From the NCBI RefSeq assembly GCF_018613315.1, contig NZ_JAGGQL010000003.1:310001-374000 (forward strand): a DNA stretch of 64,000 nt, read 5' to 3'. The position numbers and the translations under genes were made by a program. The stretch is from Bacillus sp. ISL-37 (GTDB taxonomy: Bacteria > Bacillota > Bacilli > Bacillales > Cytobacillaceae). Below, piece after piece: positions 34,677 through 43,645 of this stretch. Numbering within the stretch: position 1 is the stretch's first letter; each line of letters opens with the position of its first letter. The notes under the pieces were generated by a model, which did no database searches, had not been told where the DNA came from, and saw only the letters and a program-made list of their open reading frames with translations.

Positions 34677-35456
34677 TTGAGATTTGAAGAATCAGTGGTT
34701 CTTATTACAGGAGCGGGGAGCGGAATCGGGAAAGCGACGGCGGCCCGGTTTGCCAGTGAAGGAGCAAAAGTGATACTGGTCGGACGGACGAAATCCAAGC
34801 TTGAGAGCGCGGCTAAGGAAATTAATGAATACCATAAGGTTCCTAGAGTAGAAATCTTTCCAGCTGACGTAACAGATGAAGAAGATGTCAGGGAGTTAGC
34901 ACAATACATGGAGGAGCAATTTGGCGAATTACATGTTCTTGTCAATAATGCAGGCGGTTCGGTCCACTCAAAGATCATGGACACCTCAGCAAGCGATTGG
35001 GACTTTGTACAAAATACGAACTTAAAAAGTGTTTTCCTTGTCTCGAAAACGCTTGGAAAGCTCATGGCAAATAGTGCAGAGAAGGAAGGAGATCTGTCTC
35101 AAAACCGTTCGATTGTGAATGTAGCCAGCTTATCCGGACACCAGGCAGGTGCGCATATCCCCCATTATAGTGCTGCTAAAGCTGGTGTCATCAATTTCAC
35201 AAAAGCAATGGCATTAGAATTGTCTCCTTACGGAATCAGGGTCAATTCAGTATCACCTGGTTTTGTGGAAACTCCCCTGACTGAGGAGGGGATGAAGAAT
35301 GAACAATTTGTTAAAGCAATCAGAAGAAATACAGCTCTAAGGCGAGCTGGCAATCCTGATGAAATCGCAAATGTAATTGCTTTTGTCGCTTCACATGAGG
35401 CTTCCTACATGACGGGTTCTGACATTCTCGTTGATGGCGGCTGGTTGATTAAATAG
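34677..35456 (+). CDS. SDR-family oxidoreductase
   Basis: 259 residues from the TTG at 34677, chosen because AGGAGGTG ends 7 nt before it; the in-frame GTG at 34668 is inside that ribosome site. Motifs: TGAGSGIGK, an Arg after strand 2 (VGRTKSK) pointing to NADP, NNAGG, NVASLSG and Y-S-A-A-K. GTG-free end SDILVDGGWLIK is normal for the class. Likely reduces or oxidises a CoA- or alcohol-bound intermediate of the pathway encoded here; 2,4-dienoyl-CoA reductase is one possibility. Confidence 0.8.
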   Translation: MRFEESVVLITGAGSGIGKATAARFASEGAKVILVGRTKSKLESAAKEINEYHKVPRVEIFPADVTDEEDVRELAQYMEEQFGELHVLVNNAGGSVHSKIMDTSASDWDFVQNTNLKSVFLVSKTLGKLMANSAEKEGDLSQNRSIVNVASLSGHQAGAHIPHYSAAKAGVINFTKAMALELSPYGIRVNSVSPGFVETPLTEEGMKNEQFVKAIRRNTALRRAGNPDEIANVIAFVASHEASYMTGSDILVDGGWLIK

Positions 35457-35494
35457 TTTAGGATTCTATAAAAATCTGAGAAAGGGTGAAACCT

Positions 35495-36286
35495 TTGACG
35501 AATGTTAAGACGAGTGACCATATGATCATCAATAAAAATGGGGCAGTGCTTTCCTTAACCTTAAACAGACCTGAAAGCTTAAATGCCTTCAGTCCAGAAA
35601 TGATTCTTACACTGACGGAGGCATTGAAAGAGGCACAGAACGACCCCGAGGTAAAGGTAATCGTTTTATCAGGTGCCGGCCGATCGTTCAGTGCTGGCGG
35701 CGATGTAAAAACGATGGGCCAGGCAAACGCAGCAGGCGTCTATGACCATATCGGCAAGCTGAATGAGTGTATTCTTGCCCTGAAAGCTACAGAGAAGCCA
35801 ATCATTGCAGCAGTTCATGGTTTTGCTGCTGGTGCAGGTTTTAACCTAGCCCTTGCTTGTGACTTAATTATCGCAGCTGATGACAGTAATTTTGCACTAA
35901 GCTTTTCGCAGGTAGGCCTTGTATCTGATGGCGGGGGCTCTTATTTTGTCCCAAGACTTGTAGGTCCACATCTGGCAAAACAATTTTTGTTCACTGCAGA
36001 ACCCATACCAGCGGAGCGTTTATACCAGCTGGGGGTCATCAATTATCTTGTACCTGTGGAAAAGTTACAGGAAGAAACTCTGAAGCTTGCCGGTCAGCTG
36101 GCAAATGGGCCGACCAGAACATATGGGATGATCAAGAAGCTAGTCGACCATTCAATGACAGCAACACTGGAAGAGATTCTTGAGCAGGAACGAATCACAC
36201 AGACGATGATGGTATCCACTGAAGATCATCAAGAAGGTATTGCAGCCTTCAAAGAAAAAAGAAAACCAAACTTTACAGGCAACTAA
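35495..36286 (+). CDS. Enoyl-CoA hydratase/isomerase family protein, PaaG-like
   Basis: 263 residues from TTG at 35495 (AAAGGGTG upstream; GTG 35486 and ATG 35522 are alternatives). Crotonase fold with oxyanion-hole motifs AGRSFSAGGDVK and HGFAAGAGFNLALACD. The two catalytic glutamates of true hydratases are not where expected; instead an Asp follows in GLVSDGGGSYFVPR, the arrangement of PaaG-type 2,3-to-3,4 enoyl-CoA isomerases. So isomerase rather than hydratase activity is likely. It sits between the SDR and the quinone oxidoreductase genes. Confidence 0.8.
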   Translation: MTNVKTSDHMIINKNGAVLSLTLNRPESLNAFSPEMILTLTEALKEAQNDPEVKVIVLSGAGRSFSAGGDVKTMGQANAAGVYDHIGKLNECILALKATEKPIIAAVHGFAAGAGFNLALACDLIIAADDSNFALSFSQVGLVSDGGGSYFVPRLVGPHLAKQFLFTAEPIPAERLYQLGVINYLVPVEKLQEETLKLAGQLANGPTRTYGMIKKLVDHSMTATLEEILEQERITQTMMVSTEDHQEGIAAFKEKRKPNFTGN

Positions 36287-36298
36287 GGAGGCAAAAAC

Positions 36299-37273
36299 AT
36301 GAAAGCAATTCAACTGAAAGAATATGGCGGGCCGGAGGTTCTCCTATTAGTAGAGCTGGAACGCCCAGTACCTAAAGGTCATCAAGTTTTAATTGAAATC
36401 CAGGCGATCGGTGTCAATTATGCTGACACAGCAAGAAGAGAAGGACAGTATGTGGTTCCAACTAAACTGCCTTTTATTCCTGGAGCGGAGATTGCGGGAG
36501 TAGTTGTAGAAACAGGAGAATCCGTAACAAATGTCAAGAAAGGTGACCGCATTGTTACCTTGATCGAATCAGGAGGTTACGCTGAGTTTGCCCTGGCTGA
36601 CAGCCGCGGTCTGATTCCGTTGCAGGACCAGATGGAATTTGAGCAGGCAGTTGCACTCCCGCTTCAAGGTTTGAGCGCTTACCACATCCTGAAAACGATG
36701 GGGCGCCTTGAAAAAGGTGAAACAGTGCTAGTCCATGCAGCAGCTGGAGGTGTAGGCACTCTGGCTGTCCAACTAGCCAAGCTATCAGGTGCTGGCAAAG
36801 TAATAGCGACTGCTAGCACAGAGGATAAACTCACATTGGCCTCTGATATGGGAGCGGATGTACTTGTCAATTATACTGAACAAGGATGGGAGGAAAAGGT
36901 TCTTGAAGCGACCGGCGGTAAAGGGGTCGATGTCGCGCTGGAAATGGCAGGAGGCGAGGTTTTCAATAGAACATTGAAATGCCTTGCCACTTTTGGACGG
37001 CTGGTTATCTATGGGGTTGCAAGCGGGGAGCAGAGCCGCTTTTATCCATCATCCTTGATGGCCAGGAACCAGTCTGTCATCGGGTTTTTCCTGCCGCAGA
37101 TCATGAGGAAGCCAGAGCTGATTCAATCAAGTATGGCTGAAATGCTTGGTTATTTATCAAAGGGTCAATTGAAACTGACAATCGGCGGCGTTTACCCGCT
37201 CGACCAGGCAGCAGAAGTCCATCGACTTTTACAATCACGGCAGACAAAGGGAAAGCTGATTCTTAAACCATAA
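36299..37273 (+). CDS. Quinone oxidoreductase-like (zinc-free MDR) NADPH reductase
   Basis: 324-residue medium-chain reductase with N-terminal GroES-like fold (KEYGGPEVLLLVELERP, GVNYADTARREG) and Rossmann domain HAAAGGVGTLAVQLAKL. The catalytic-zinc cysteine and structural-zinc cysteines of alcohol dehydrogenases are absent, so it belongs to the quinone oxidoreductase/enoyl reductase branch. It could reduce an enoyl-CoA or an enone. AGGAGG 7 nt before the ATG; 12 nt gap from the preceding gene. Confidence 0.85.
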   Translation: MKAIQLKEYGGPEVLLLVELERPVPKGHQVLIEIQAIGVNYADTARREGQYVVPTKLPFIPGAEIAGVVVETGESVTNVKKGDRIVTLIESGGYAEFALADSRGLIPLQDQMEFEQAVALPLQGLSAYHILKTMGRLEKGETVLVHAAAGGVGTLAVQLAKLSGAGKVIATASTEDKLTLASDMGADVLVNYTEQGWEEKVLEATGGKGVDVALEMAGGEVFNRTLKCLATFGRLVIYGVASGEQSRFYPSSLMARNQSVIGFFLPQIMRKPELIQSSMAEMLGYLSKGQLKLTIGGVYPLDQAAEVHRLLQSRQTKGKLILKP

Positions 37274-37287
37274 AAGGGGTGTGCTGT

Positions 37288-38286
37288 ATGACAACAATCA
37301 ATACGGTAACTGGTCCAATTAAAGCGGAGCAATTGGGAAAGACGCTGATTCATGAGCACTTTATCTTTGGCTATCCTGGTTTCCAGGGGGATGTTACTTT
37401 GGGTGCTTTTAATGAAGAAGCAGCTCTGGAAGAGGCCATCAACATTGCCAGGTACATGCAGAGCTTTGGTGTGAAGACAGTCGTGGATCCGACACCTAAT
37501 GAATGTGGAAGGAACCCTGAGTTTTTAAAGAAAATCTCGGAAGCTACTAGCCTCCAGATTATTTGTGCTACGGGCTATTATTACGAAGGTGAAGGAGCAA
37601 CTCCTTACTTTAAGTTCAGGCAGGCACTGGGCACAGCGGAAGACGAAATCTATATAATGTTCAAGAAAGAGCTGACCGAAGGGATCGCAGGTTCCGGAAT
37701 AAAGCCAGGAGTGATTAAGCTCGCTTCAAGCAAGGATGAAATCACAGAGTATGAAAAAATGTTCTTCCGTGCAGGCGCACGCGTGCAGCAGGAAACAGGC
37801 GCAGTCATCCTCACGCACACTCAGGAAGGAACAATGGGCCCAGAGCAGGTACGGTTACTGATTGAGAATGGAGCAGATCCTGGAAAAATCATTATCGGCC
37901 ATATGTGCGGGAATACCGATCCTGAATATCATAAACAGGTAATGGACCAGGGAGTCAGGATCGGCTTGGACCGTTTCGGCATCCAGGGAATGGTTGGAGC
38001 TCCTTTCGACCAGGAACGGGTACAGACTTTATTGGCTTTACTTAATGAAGGGTACGAAGATCAAATTTTACTGGCACATGATACCGTAAATATCTGGCTG
38101 GGACGCCCACCTGTCATGCCGGAACAGGCTGCGAAGATCATGGAGAACTGGCAGCCAGGGCATATATTCAACAATATCCTTCCACAGCTCAGAGAAAGTG
38201 GAGTAACTGAATCGCAAATTGATAAGATGCTTGGCGGAAATGCAGTGGGTCTCTTCACAGGGGCTCCGGCAAAGGTAGTTTCCTAG
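37288..38286 (+). CDS. Phosphotriesterase-family hydrolase (PTE/lactonase-like)
   Basis: 332 residues from the ATG at 37288 (AAGGGGTG 6-7 nt upstream). Amidohydrolase fold with all PTE metal ligands visible: HEHF (two His), the bridging carboxylated lysine in GVIKLASSK, HTQEG, GHMCGNTD and the final Asp in LLAHDTVN. This family has two branches, organophosphate hydrolases and quorum/lactone hydrolases (PLL). In a fatty-acid catabolic operon a lactonase that opens a gamma- or delta-lactone to a hydroxy acid is more likely; this is inference. Confidence 0.82.
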   Translation: MTTINTVTGPIKAEQLGKTLIHEHFIFGYPGFQGDVTLGAFNEEAALEEAINIARYMQSFGVKTVVDPTPNECGRNPEFLKKISEATSLQIICATGYYYEGEGATPYFKFRQALGTAEDEIYIMFKKELTEGIAGSGIKPGVIKLASSKDEITEYEKMFFRAGARVQQETGAVILTHTQEGTMGPEQVRLLIENGADPGKIIIGHMCGNTDPEYHKQVMDQGVRIGLDRFGIQGMVGAPFDQERVQTLLALLNEGYEDQILLAHDTVNIWLGRPPVMPEQAAKIMENWQPGHIFNNILPQLRESGVTESQIDKMLGGNAVGLFTGAPAKVVS

Positions 38287-38337
38287 AAACAGTTCTCAGA
38301 GCTGATTCAAGATTCTAATAGAAAGGGGCGATGACGT

Positions 38338-39282
38338 ATCCAAAAGATTATACCGCTGACTCTGGATTCGCCTTTTTCTGAAGGAATCGTTGTCGTTTAT
38401 GCCGTTCTTGGTGAAACAGCAACACTTATAGATACAGGCAATCCAGGCGAGAAATCCTTTTACCAGCTTAAGTCATTGTTAAAAGATCATAAACTCAGCT
38501 TTAAGGATTTTGACCATATCATTGTGACCCATATGCATACGGACCATTGTGGAGGAGTCCGCCTGATCCAACAAGAAGCACCCCTTCCAGTATATGTACA
38601 TGAGCTTGCCAGGCCAGCGATTACAGGAGGAGAAGCAGAGTTTAATAGAATCAATCAATTTTTTAATGATTTTATCAGGCAATGTGGTGCTGACGCTTCC
38701 GTTCATCAGCATGCACGCAAATACAAAGAAGAAATCTGGCGTGACGTCCATTATGTCAGCGAAGGTGATGAAGTATACATAGGTGGAAGGCCCTATAGTG
38801 TGTTGCATGTTCCGGGCCACAGCCAGACAGATATCCTTCTGATCGATGAAATACAAGGCATTACATTTGTCGGGGACCATATTATTCCCGAGCTGGCCGT
38901 CAACGCTTTTATAGAGCCTCCTATACAAGGAACGAACCATCGCCCGGCTCCCTTGATCCAATACAGAGAATCCCTGATCCGCTCAAGAGGCAGACAGCTT
39001 GGAAAATGTTTTTCTGGACATGGAAAACCCTTCACACAGCACATTGAACTCATTGATAAAAGATTAGCTCAGCAGGATGCACGCTGCCAGCAAATACGGC
39101 AGGTTTTAAAAGAACGTGATAAAAATGTTTACGAGATTTGTCAGGAGGTCTACCCGCACTTGAAGGGCGGAATCGTTTTCCTTGGGCTCTCACAAATACA
39201 GGGCCATCTTGATTTGATGGAGACCCGAAATGAGGTGATGAAAGAGGAACGGAACTCAATCACATATTACAAGCTGATCTGA
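38338..39282 (+). CDS. Metallo-beta-lactamase fold hydrolase, apparent ATC start
   Basis: The zinc motif THMHTDHCGG (HxHxDH), PGHSQTDI and GDHII identify an MBL-fold hydrolase of the glyoxalase II-like group; about 314 residues. The frame is open back to a TGA at 38332, and upstream of the first TTG (38476) it encodes the conserved first strands (IIPLTLDSPFSEGIVVVYAV, LIDTGNPG). These are essential to the fold, so translation must start near 38338. The codon there is ATC, 9 nt after AAAGGGG. An ATG at 38331 is out of frame by one base. So ATC start, ATG-to-ATC mutation or a one-base error. Probably a thioester or lactone hydrolase. Confidence 0.75.
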   Translation: MQKIIPLTLDSPFSEGIVVVYAVLGETATLIDTGNPGEKSFYQLKSLLKDHKLSFKDFDHIIVTHMHTDHCGGVRLIQQEAPLPVYVHELARPAITGGEAEFNRINQFFNDFIRQCGADASVHQHARKYKEEIWRDVHYVSEGDEVYIGGRPYSVLHVPGHSQTDILLIDEIQGITFVGDHIIPELAVNAFIEPPIQGTNHRPAPLIQYRESLIRSRGRQLGKCFSGHGKPFTQHIELIDKRLAQQDARCQQIRQVLKERDKNVYEICQEVYPHLKGGIVFLGLSQIQGHLDLMETRNEVMKEERNSITYYKLI

Positions 39283-39324
39283 TAGTTGCCCAAGCTTCTT
39301 AAACTTTTAACAGGAGAGGATTAC

Positions 39325-40842
39325 ATGAAGCTGAAAGAGCTGCTTGAAAATAATATCAGTAAATACGGTGAATACCCATTTATCTATTATAACGGTCAGC
39401 AGTATACAAATATAGAAACCAGGAATTATGCTGACCAGATAGCGAATGGTCTCCATAAGCTTGGAGTCGGAAAAGGCGACAGGGTTGTCGTTTGTATGCC
39501 AAATAATCCTGAAGTGATTTTCTCCTATCAAGGGATTACCAGGAGCGGTGCAGTCATTGTACCCATCATGTTCACCCTGCATCCGAAAGAAATTCAGTAC
39601 ATCATCAGAAATTGCGAAGCCAAAGTTGTCATTTCCTCTTCCTATACAGCAGAAAATATGAAAAAAGCGATTGAAGGCCTGGAAGTCAAACCAGTGCTGG
39701 TCGTTACAGATCTTCCTGGCAGTGAAGACGTATTCAACCTTTATGATCTTATGTCTACGGAGTCAGCTGTCACCGAGGATGGTTCTGATGAAAACGAAAC
39801 CGCCGTGATTTTATACACCTCAGGAACGACTGGAAATCCGAAAGGCGTTCTATTGACCCACAAAAACCTCTACACCAATGCTGCTAACTCCGCGGCCCAT
39901 AATGAAACCGAAAGAGGCGTAACAATTGGCGTCCTTCCGCTAGCGCATGTATACGGGCTTACGATATCTAATACATGCTATATAACGGGTAGTTCAGTTG
40001 TTGTTTTCGCCCGGTTTGATCCAGAAGAAATTTTCAAAGCCATCGAGACATACCAGGTCAAAGCTTTCTCAGCAGTGCCTGCGATGATCCACGCAATGGT
40101 TGGCAGCCCACATGCTGACCGTTATGATACGTCCTCGCTAGAGTGGATTGGCTCAGGATCGGCACCATTGCCCATTGCGTTACTCAATGGTTTCCGGCAT
40201 AAGTTCGGTGCGAAAGTTTTTGAGGGTTATGGTTTATCAGAGGCAGCCCCTATCGTTACCGCTCACAATAAGAAAATCGAAATAAAACCAGGTTCAGTCG
40301 GAATCCCGCTTCCAGGGGTCAACATAAAAATTGTTGATGACCGGGGATGTGAAGTCCCAGCTGGAGAGGTTGGCGAATTGATTGTCTCAGGTGACAATGT
40401 TACCCCGGGATACTACCAGAACAGAGAAGAAACAAACAAGGTAATCAAGGAAGGCTGGCTGTTTACCGGTGATATGGCCAGAGTTGACAACGAAGGTTAT
40501 CTCTATATTGTCGACAGGAAAAAGGATTTGGTCATCAGAGGTGGTTTTAATGTGTATCCCCGTGACATTGAAGAGCTGCTGAACTCTCATGAGGCTGTCT
40601 CAGAAGCGGCTGTTGTTGGAGTACCTGATGAGGCTATGGGTGAAGAAATCGTTGCATGCGTCGTGAAAAAAACGGGAGCCACTGCGACTGCAGAGGATCT
40701 AATTCATTACTGCCAGGACAATCTTGCCAAAAACAAAACACCGAAGCGCATTGTTTTTATGGAATCTTTGCCCCGGAACGGAGTTGGCAAGATCCTGAAA
40801 ACTCGTTTAAGAGAAACAGCTGCAAATATCATTACAAAATAA
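39325..40842 (+). CDS. Long-chain acyl-CoA synthetase
   Basis: 505 residues from the ATG at 39325 (GGAGAGG upstream). Second adenylate-forming ligase of the window: YTSGTTGNPKGVLLTHKN, EGYGLSEAAPIV, FTGDMARVDNEGYL, DRKKDLVIRGGFNVYPRD and catalytic lysine in PRNGVGKILKTRL. It activates a carboxylic acid to its CoA ester by an acyl-adenylate. It precedes R2lox by 24 bp in the operon under operator 2. Confidence 0.9.
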   Translation: MKLKELLENNISKYGEYPFIYYNGQQYTNIETRNYADQIANGLHKLGVGKGDRVVVCMPNNPEVIFSYQGITRSGAVIVPIMFTLHPKEIQYIIRNCEAKVVISSSYTAENMKKAIEGLEVKPVLVVTDLPGSEDVFNLYDLMSTESAVTEDGSDENETAVILYTSGTTGNPKGVLLTHKNLYTNAANSAAHNETERGVTIGVLPLAHVYGLTISNTCYITGSSVVVFARFDPEEIFKAIETYQVKAFSAVPAMIHAMVGSPHADRYDTSSLEWIGSGSAPLPIALLNGFRHKFGAKVFEGYGLSEAAPIVTAHNKKIEIKPGSVGIPLPGVNIKIVDDRGCEVPAGEVGELIVSGDNVTPGYYQNREETNKVIKEGWLFTGDMARVDNEGYLYIVDRKKDLVIRGGFNVYPRDIEELLNSHEAVSEAAVVGVPDEAMGEEIVACVVKKTGATATAEDLIHYCQDNLAKNKTPKRIVFMESLPRNGVGKILKTRLRETAANIITK

Positions 40843-40866
40843 GCCATTTACCAAGGAGGAGCGCAA

Positions 40867-41730
40867 GTGGAACAAAGAACAATTTTAACAACCAGCAAGC
40901 GAGGACTGCAGATAGATTCATTCCCGTTCCGTCTCTATCAAAAAGCGAAGAAGTTCGGCATCTGGAACCCAGCTGATATTGATTTTACCCAGGACCAAAA
41001 AGACTGGAAGCAACTGAATGCTGAACAACAGAATGATATTTTGCGTTTAGTTTCGCAGTTCCAGGCCGGGGAGGAGGCCGTTACCCTTGATTTGCTGCCA
41101 CTGATCATGGCCATCGCAAAAGAAGGCAGGCTCGAGGAGGAGATGTTTTTAACCACCTTCTTGTTCGAAGAGGCCAAGCATACAGAGTTCTTCCGTCTTG
41201 CCTTGAATGCACTTGGTGAAACAGGTGATCTATCAGGACACCATACAACTACCTATAAAACGATTTTTTATGAAATCCTGCCAACTACGATGGACCGTCT
41301 GATGACAGACCAATCACCTGAAGCGATCGCCGAAGCAGCAACTGTCTACAATATGTTCGTCGAGGGTGTCCTTGCTGAAACGGGCTATTACTCATTCTAT
41401 CAAAATCTCGAAACACTCGGTTTAATGCCAGGACTCCTCAAGGGAATCGGCAATTTGAAAAGAGACGAATCCAGGCATATCGGCTATGGAACCTTCCTGC
41501 TGCAAAGACTGATCTGTGAGCACCCTCATTTGTACGAGTTTGTTGAAGGGAAAATGCAGGAACTAACTCCGCTTGCCATCCGCCTGAACCAGGAGGGCTT
41601 CAAGGGTAAGGATGTAAGTACCTTCGGCAACCAGATTGAAGATACGATGAATTTTACCATGAAACAGCTTGCTGTCCGGATGGACATCCTGTCCCGTGCA
41701 AGGGGCAAGCGGATTGAAGAGATTTATTGA
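40867..41730 (+). CDS. R2-like ligand-binding oxidase (R2lox), Mn/Fe
   Basis: 287 residues, GTG start after AAGGAGGAG. Ferritin-like fold with six metal ligands visible at about Glu69, Glu102, His105, Glu166, Glu201 and His204 (GEEAVT, FEEAKHTEF, YNMFVEG, DESRH). Val72 and Tyr161 are both present; in Geobacillus kaustophilus R2lox the matching pair forms a Tyr-Val ether cross-link. These proteins bind a long-chain fatty acid next to a Mn/Fe centre and are not ribonucleotide reductases; the physiological reaction is unknown. Its place at the end of a fatty-acid operon, behind an acyl-CoA ligase, supports a lipid oxidation role. Confidence 0.92.
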   Translation: MEQRTILTTSKRGLQIDSFPFRLYQKAKKFGIWNPADIDFTQDQKDWKQLNAEQQNDILRLVSQFQAGEEAVTLDLLPLIMAIAKEGRLEEEMFLTTFLFEEAKHTEFFRLALNALGETGDLSGHHTTTYKTIFYEILPTTMDRLMTDQSPEAIAEAATVYNMFVEGVLAETGYYSFYQNLETLGLMPGLLKGIGNLKRDESRHIGYGTFLLQRLICEHPHLYEFVEGKMQELTPLAIRLNQEGFKGKDVSTFGNQIEDTMNFTMKQLAVRMDILSRARGKRIEEIY

Positions 41731-41786
41731 GTCACAGAAACAGAGATGGGAGTTCTATAAGGATAACCCAAGGAGGTAACTATCGA

Positions 41787-41913
41787 GTTGATCGAAATAA
41801 ATCCAGAAGTGGTCGATATATTCGCTAATGTGGTCGATAAATCCTGAAATGTGGTCGATATATTCGCTAATGTGGTCGATAAATCCCGAAATGTGGTCGA
41901 TAAATCTGTAAAA
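41787..41913. repeat. 21-bp tandem array (GTGGTCGAT), alternating dimers
   Basis: Five units start at 41809, 41830, 41851, 41872 and 41893, exactly 21 bp apart, preceded by a diverged one. They begin GTGGTCGATA and alternate between ATATTCGCTAAT and AAATCC(C/T)GAAAT endings, so the true period is 42 bp. Because 21 is a multiple of 3 both strands show heptad open frames, but none is a convincing gene. An unused AAGGAGG lies at 41773. The array follows the R2lox gene; the rest of the gene-free stretch to 42086 shows nothing clear. Confidence 0.9.
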
Positions 41914-42086
41914 CTGTTCAATAAAATTCAAATCTGGCTGATCAGCGTTGTTACGTGAACCCGAAATCTTAATTTTTGCTGATAATCGCTAAAGAATGAT
42001 AGTAAAAAAGAATTTATTTTTACCTGGTTACTGTATTCGTTGATATTTCGGAATCAAAATTTAAAAAGCGATAAGGAGGAAGCAAA

Positions 42087-43616
42087 ATCACAGTGAATAT
42101 CGATGTAAAAACGTTCCCGTTGTTCATTAATGGAAAATGGGAGGCAGCGAGCAGCCAGGAAACCTTTGATGTATTTAATCCGGCAACTGGTGAACTAGTG
42201 GCACGCGTGGCAAAAGGAAATGCAGCTGATGTTGACAGGGCCATTGATGCAGCACGTAAGGCATTTGATGAAACTGACTGGAAGGATATGAAGCCAAAGG
42301 ACAGGTCGAAGGTGCTTTATGCTATCTCCTATCAAATAGCTGCCCATGCAGAAGAATTGGCTTATCTTGAAGCGGTCAGTTCCGGCGGTACGGTGAGAAG
42401 AATTGGCGCAAACGATATTCTTCAAATGGTCGATTTATTCCAGACATTGGCTAAGTTCGTTGAAGAATATGAGTTTTCTGAAACGCTGCCAAGCCCGCCA
42501 TTTCCGGGACCGGCACATAATTTTATCTGGCGTGAACCTATCGGAGTTTGCGCAGCAATTACTCCTTGGAACCTGCCAATGGTGATCGCGACATGGAAAA
42601 TCGCGCCTGCACTGGCGATGGGAAATACGGTTGTCGTCAAGCCGGCAAGCTACACTCCTTTATCGACTTTGAAGTTGGCTGAAATCATTTCACAGGTCGT
42701 ACCTCCTGGAGTCATTAATGTCGTGACTGGCCCGGGTGCTGAAGTCGGGGAAAAGCTGGCCAGTCATCCAAAAGTTGATAAGGTTGCTTTTACAGGATCA
42801 ACTGAAGTGGGCCGAAAGGTGATGCAGCTGGCTGCCGGGACAGTAAAGAACACGACACTAGAGCTTGGAGGTAAGTCACCTAACATCATTCTTGAGGATG
42901 CAGACTTAAGTATCGCCCTGCCAGGAAGCTTATTCGGGGTGTTCCTGCACTCAGGACAGCTTTGTGAATCAGGGACGAGATTGTTTGTACCGGATCATTT
43001 GCATGATGTCATTGTTGAGAACCTTGTAAAGCTGGCTGGGAAAATTAAACTCGGCAACCCACTTGACCCAGCAAGTGATGTGGGCCCTATCATCTCAAAT
43101 AAGCAAAAAGAGACGATTTTATCCTATATCGAAGCAGGAAAAGCAGAAGGAGCCACCCTTGTTTGCGGTGGAAAAGAAGCTAAGGTTGATGGCTGCGAAA
43201 ATGGCCATTTCATTGAACCAACCATTTTCACAAATGTAACGAATGACATGAAAATTGCCCGTGAAGAAATTTTTGGTCCAGTATTGTCGGTGATCCGATA
43301 TACAGATGTTAACGAAGCCATCAAAATGGCGAATGACTCGATCTACGGTCTTGCTGCAGGCGTTTGGACCAGGGACGTGAATAAAGCATATGAGGTTGCC
43401 CGCAAGCTGCAGGCTGGCGTGGTTTGGATCAATGACTGGCATATGCTGCGCAATGATGCCCCATTTGGCGGTTATAAGCAGAGCGGAATCGGCCGCGAGA
43501 TGGGCAAGCATTCACTCGATGCCTACACACAAGTCAAGCATGTGCACACTTCTATGGTACCAGAAGCTCATAAGCGAACATGGTATGGCTTGCTGCTTTC
43601 CGACAGTGCTGAGTAA
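42087..43616 (+). CDS. Aldehyde dehydrogenase family protein
   Basis: About 508 residues. NAD(P)-dependent oxidation of an aldehyde to an acid: [41 protein letters not shown], the catalytic Glu in LELGGKS and catalytic Cys in GQLCESGTR. The GTG at 42093 is 13 nt from AAGGAGG (long), whereas an in-frame ATC at 42087 sits at the ideal 7 nt, the third such case in this window; either start gives a full-length enzyme (coordinates here use ATC). It pairs with the alcohol dehydrogenase 29 nt downstream, so an alcohol to aldehyde to acid route is likely. Confidence 0.9.
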   Translation: MTVNIDVKTFPLFINGKWEAASSQETFDVFNPATGELVARVAKGNAADVDRAIDAARKAFDETDWKDMKPKDRSKVLYAISYQIAAHAEELAYLEAVSSGGTVRRIGANDILQMVDLFQTLAKFVEEYEFSETLPSPPFPGPAHNFIWREPIGVCAAITPWNLPMVIATWKIAPALAMGNTVVVKPASYTPLSTLKLAEIISQVVPPGVINVVTGPGAEVGEKLASHPKVDKVAFTGSTEVGRKVMQLAAGTVKNTTLELGGKSPNIILEDADLSIALPGSLFGVFLHSGQLCESGTRLFVPDHLHDVIVENLVKLAGKIKLGNPLDPASDVGPIISNKQKETILSYIEAGKAEGATLVCGGKEAKVDGCENGHFIEPTIFTNVTNDMKIAREEIFGPVLSVIRYTDVNEAIKMANDSIYGLAAGVWTRDVNKAYEVARKLQAGVVWINDWHMLRNDAPFGGYKQSGIGREMGKHSLDAYTQVKHVHTSMVPEAHKRTWYGLLLSDSAE

Positions 43617-43645
43617 GAAAATAAAAATTTTATGAGGTGAATAGG

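Noticed and set aside
41724-41921. Minus-strand frame with seven-residue repeats (DLSTTLA/NISTTFQ)
   Set aside because: It is produced by the 21-bp array, has no ribosome site and overlaps the end of the R2lox gene. A short plus-strand frame after AAGGAGG at 41773 ends after about 20 codons.
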